Below are positions 63,513 through 64,000 of a stretch of DNA of 64,000 nucleotides, piece after piece. Each line of letters opens with the position of its first letter. The stretch's first letter is position 1. The notes under the pieces were generated by a model, which saw nothing but the letters and a program-made list of their open reading frames with translations, searched no databases and was not told the origin of the DNA. Origin of the DNA: Pseudomonas viridiflava (lineage in GTDB: Bacteria > Pseudomonadota > Gammaproteobacteria > Pseudomonadales > Pseudomonadaceae); the NCBI RefSeq assembly GCF_900580865.1, contig NZ_UTBZ01000070.1:62001-126000 (forward strand), written 5' to 3'. The position numbers and the translations under genes are program-made.

Positions 63513-64000
63513 ATGAGCGATTTCAACCCCGGTCGCCGGCGTGTCATGCAAGTCGTTGGCGCCGGGCTGCTGATGCCAAGCCTGGCACCGGCGGTGATTG
63601 CCTCGGTCAAGGATCGTCCGCAACTCACCGATGGCGTGCAGTCCGGCGACCTGCAAGGCGACCGCGCGATGATCTGGAGCCGCAGCGATCGCCCGGCGCA
63701 TATGGTGGTCGAGTGGGACACCCGCAGCCAGTTTCGCCATCCACGCCGATTGGTCTCGGCCCTCGCCGATGCCCGCAGCGACTTCACCGCCCGCGTTGAA
63801 CTGACCGGGCTGCCCGCCGATCAGGCGATTTTCTATCGCGTGTATTTCAAGGACGCCCGCACCGGCGTCGCCAGCGAACCGTGGCTGGGTCACCTGCGCA
63901 GCGCTCCGACGGCGCGGCGCAATATTCGTTTCGTCTGGAGCGGCGACACGGTCGGCCAGGGCTTCGGCATCAACCCGGACATCGGCGGCATGCGCATCTA
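63513..64000 (+). CDS. phoD: PhoD-family alkaline phosphatase, Tat-exported, 3' end cut by window edge
   Basis: From ATG 63513 (AGGGAG eight bases upstream) 162 codons are open to the window edge. The N-terminus is a twin-arginine signal ('GRRRVMQVVGAGLLMPSLAP'), followed by the PhoD N-terminal Ig-like domain ('TDGVQSGDLQGDRAMIWSRS', 'LPADQAIFYRVYFKD') and the start of the metallophosphatase domain ('FVWSGDTVGQGFGINPDIGG'). PhoD enzymes are calcium/iron phosphodiesterase-phosphatases. The catalytic core lies mostly outside the window. Confidence 0.85.
   Translation, partial: MSDFNPGRRRVMQVVGAGLLMPSLAPAVIASVKDRPQLTDGVQSGDLQGDRAMIWSRSDRPAHMVVEWDTRSQFRHPRRLVSALADARSDFTARVELTGLPADQAIFYRVYFKDARTGVASEPWLGHLRSAPTARRNIRFVWSGDTVGQGFGINPDIGGMRI

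Overview
The window is about 64 kb of chromosome from a fluorescent Pseudomonas, most likely the P. fluorescens group. Evidence is gene content and order (smpB-ratA-rnfH-bamE-fur-recN-grpE-dnaK-dnaJ-dapB-carAB-greA-yhbY-rlmE-ftsH-folP-glmM-tpiA-secG-rimP-nusA-infB-rbfA-truB-rpsO-pnp, then nadC-DUF1631-ampDE-mcp), high GC, and Pseudomonas-style REP elements (GTGGGAGCGAGC type). Species was not determined.

Region by region. 1-1409: the integrase end of a genomic island that lies mostly left of the window, abutting the 3' end of ssrA (tmRNA). 1505-10557: a small secreted protein, then a lactate cluster with the GntR regulator LldR divergent from lldP-lutA-lutB-lutC-dld. LldP imports lactate, LutABC oxidises L-lactate and the FAD/Fe-S protein Dld oxidises D-lactate. 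A perfect LldR-type operator lies in the divergent spacer. 10692-14535: smpB, a sodium symporter, ratA-rnfH, bamE and fur. 14611-21348: recN under a LexA box, then grpE-dnaK-dnaJ behind a textbook RpoH promoter, then dapB. 21349-26996: carA-carB-greA with a terminator-like leader before carA. 27006-42740: RNA/ribosome and housekeeping genes up to pnp, with tRNA-Leu(GAG) and initiator tRNA-Met between secG and rimP.

42870-47323 is the main accessory locus: tRNA-Thr(CGU) followed by a 4.4 kb element bounded by an exact 24-bp repeat of the tRNA 3' end. It holds a dead P4-type integrase (three nonsense codons and a large internal deletion), a degenerate stretch, and two intact cargo genes with lower GC than the host genes: a putative 2-oxoglutarate/Fe(II) oxygenase and an OafA-like O-acyltransferase with an SGNH domain. 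The integrase arm-type octamers survive at both ends. I interpret it as a domesticated cassette that modifies a surface glycan; that function is inference.

47329-64000: a secreted coiled-coil protein with a 39-residue tandem repeat, a small acidic protein, nadC, a DUF1631 gene, ampD-ampE, a chemoreceptor, tatD, and the fructose PTS operon fruBKA divergent from its regulator cra with a Cra operator between them. The window ends in a Tat-exported PhoD-type phosphatase. REP-type inverted repeats of two sequence families fill several gaps.
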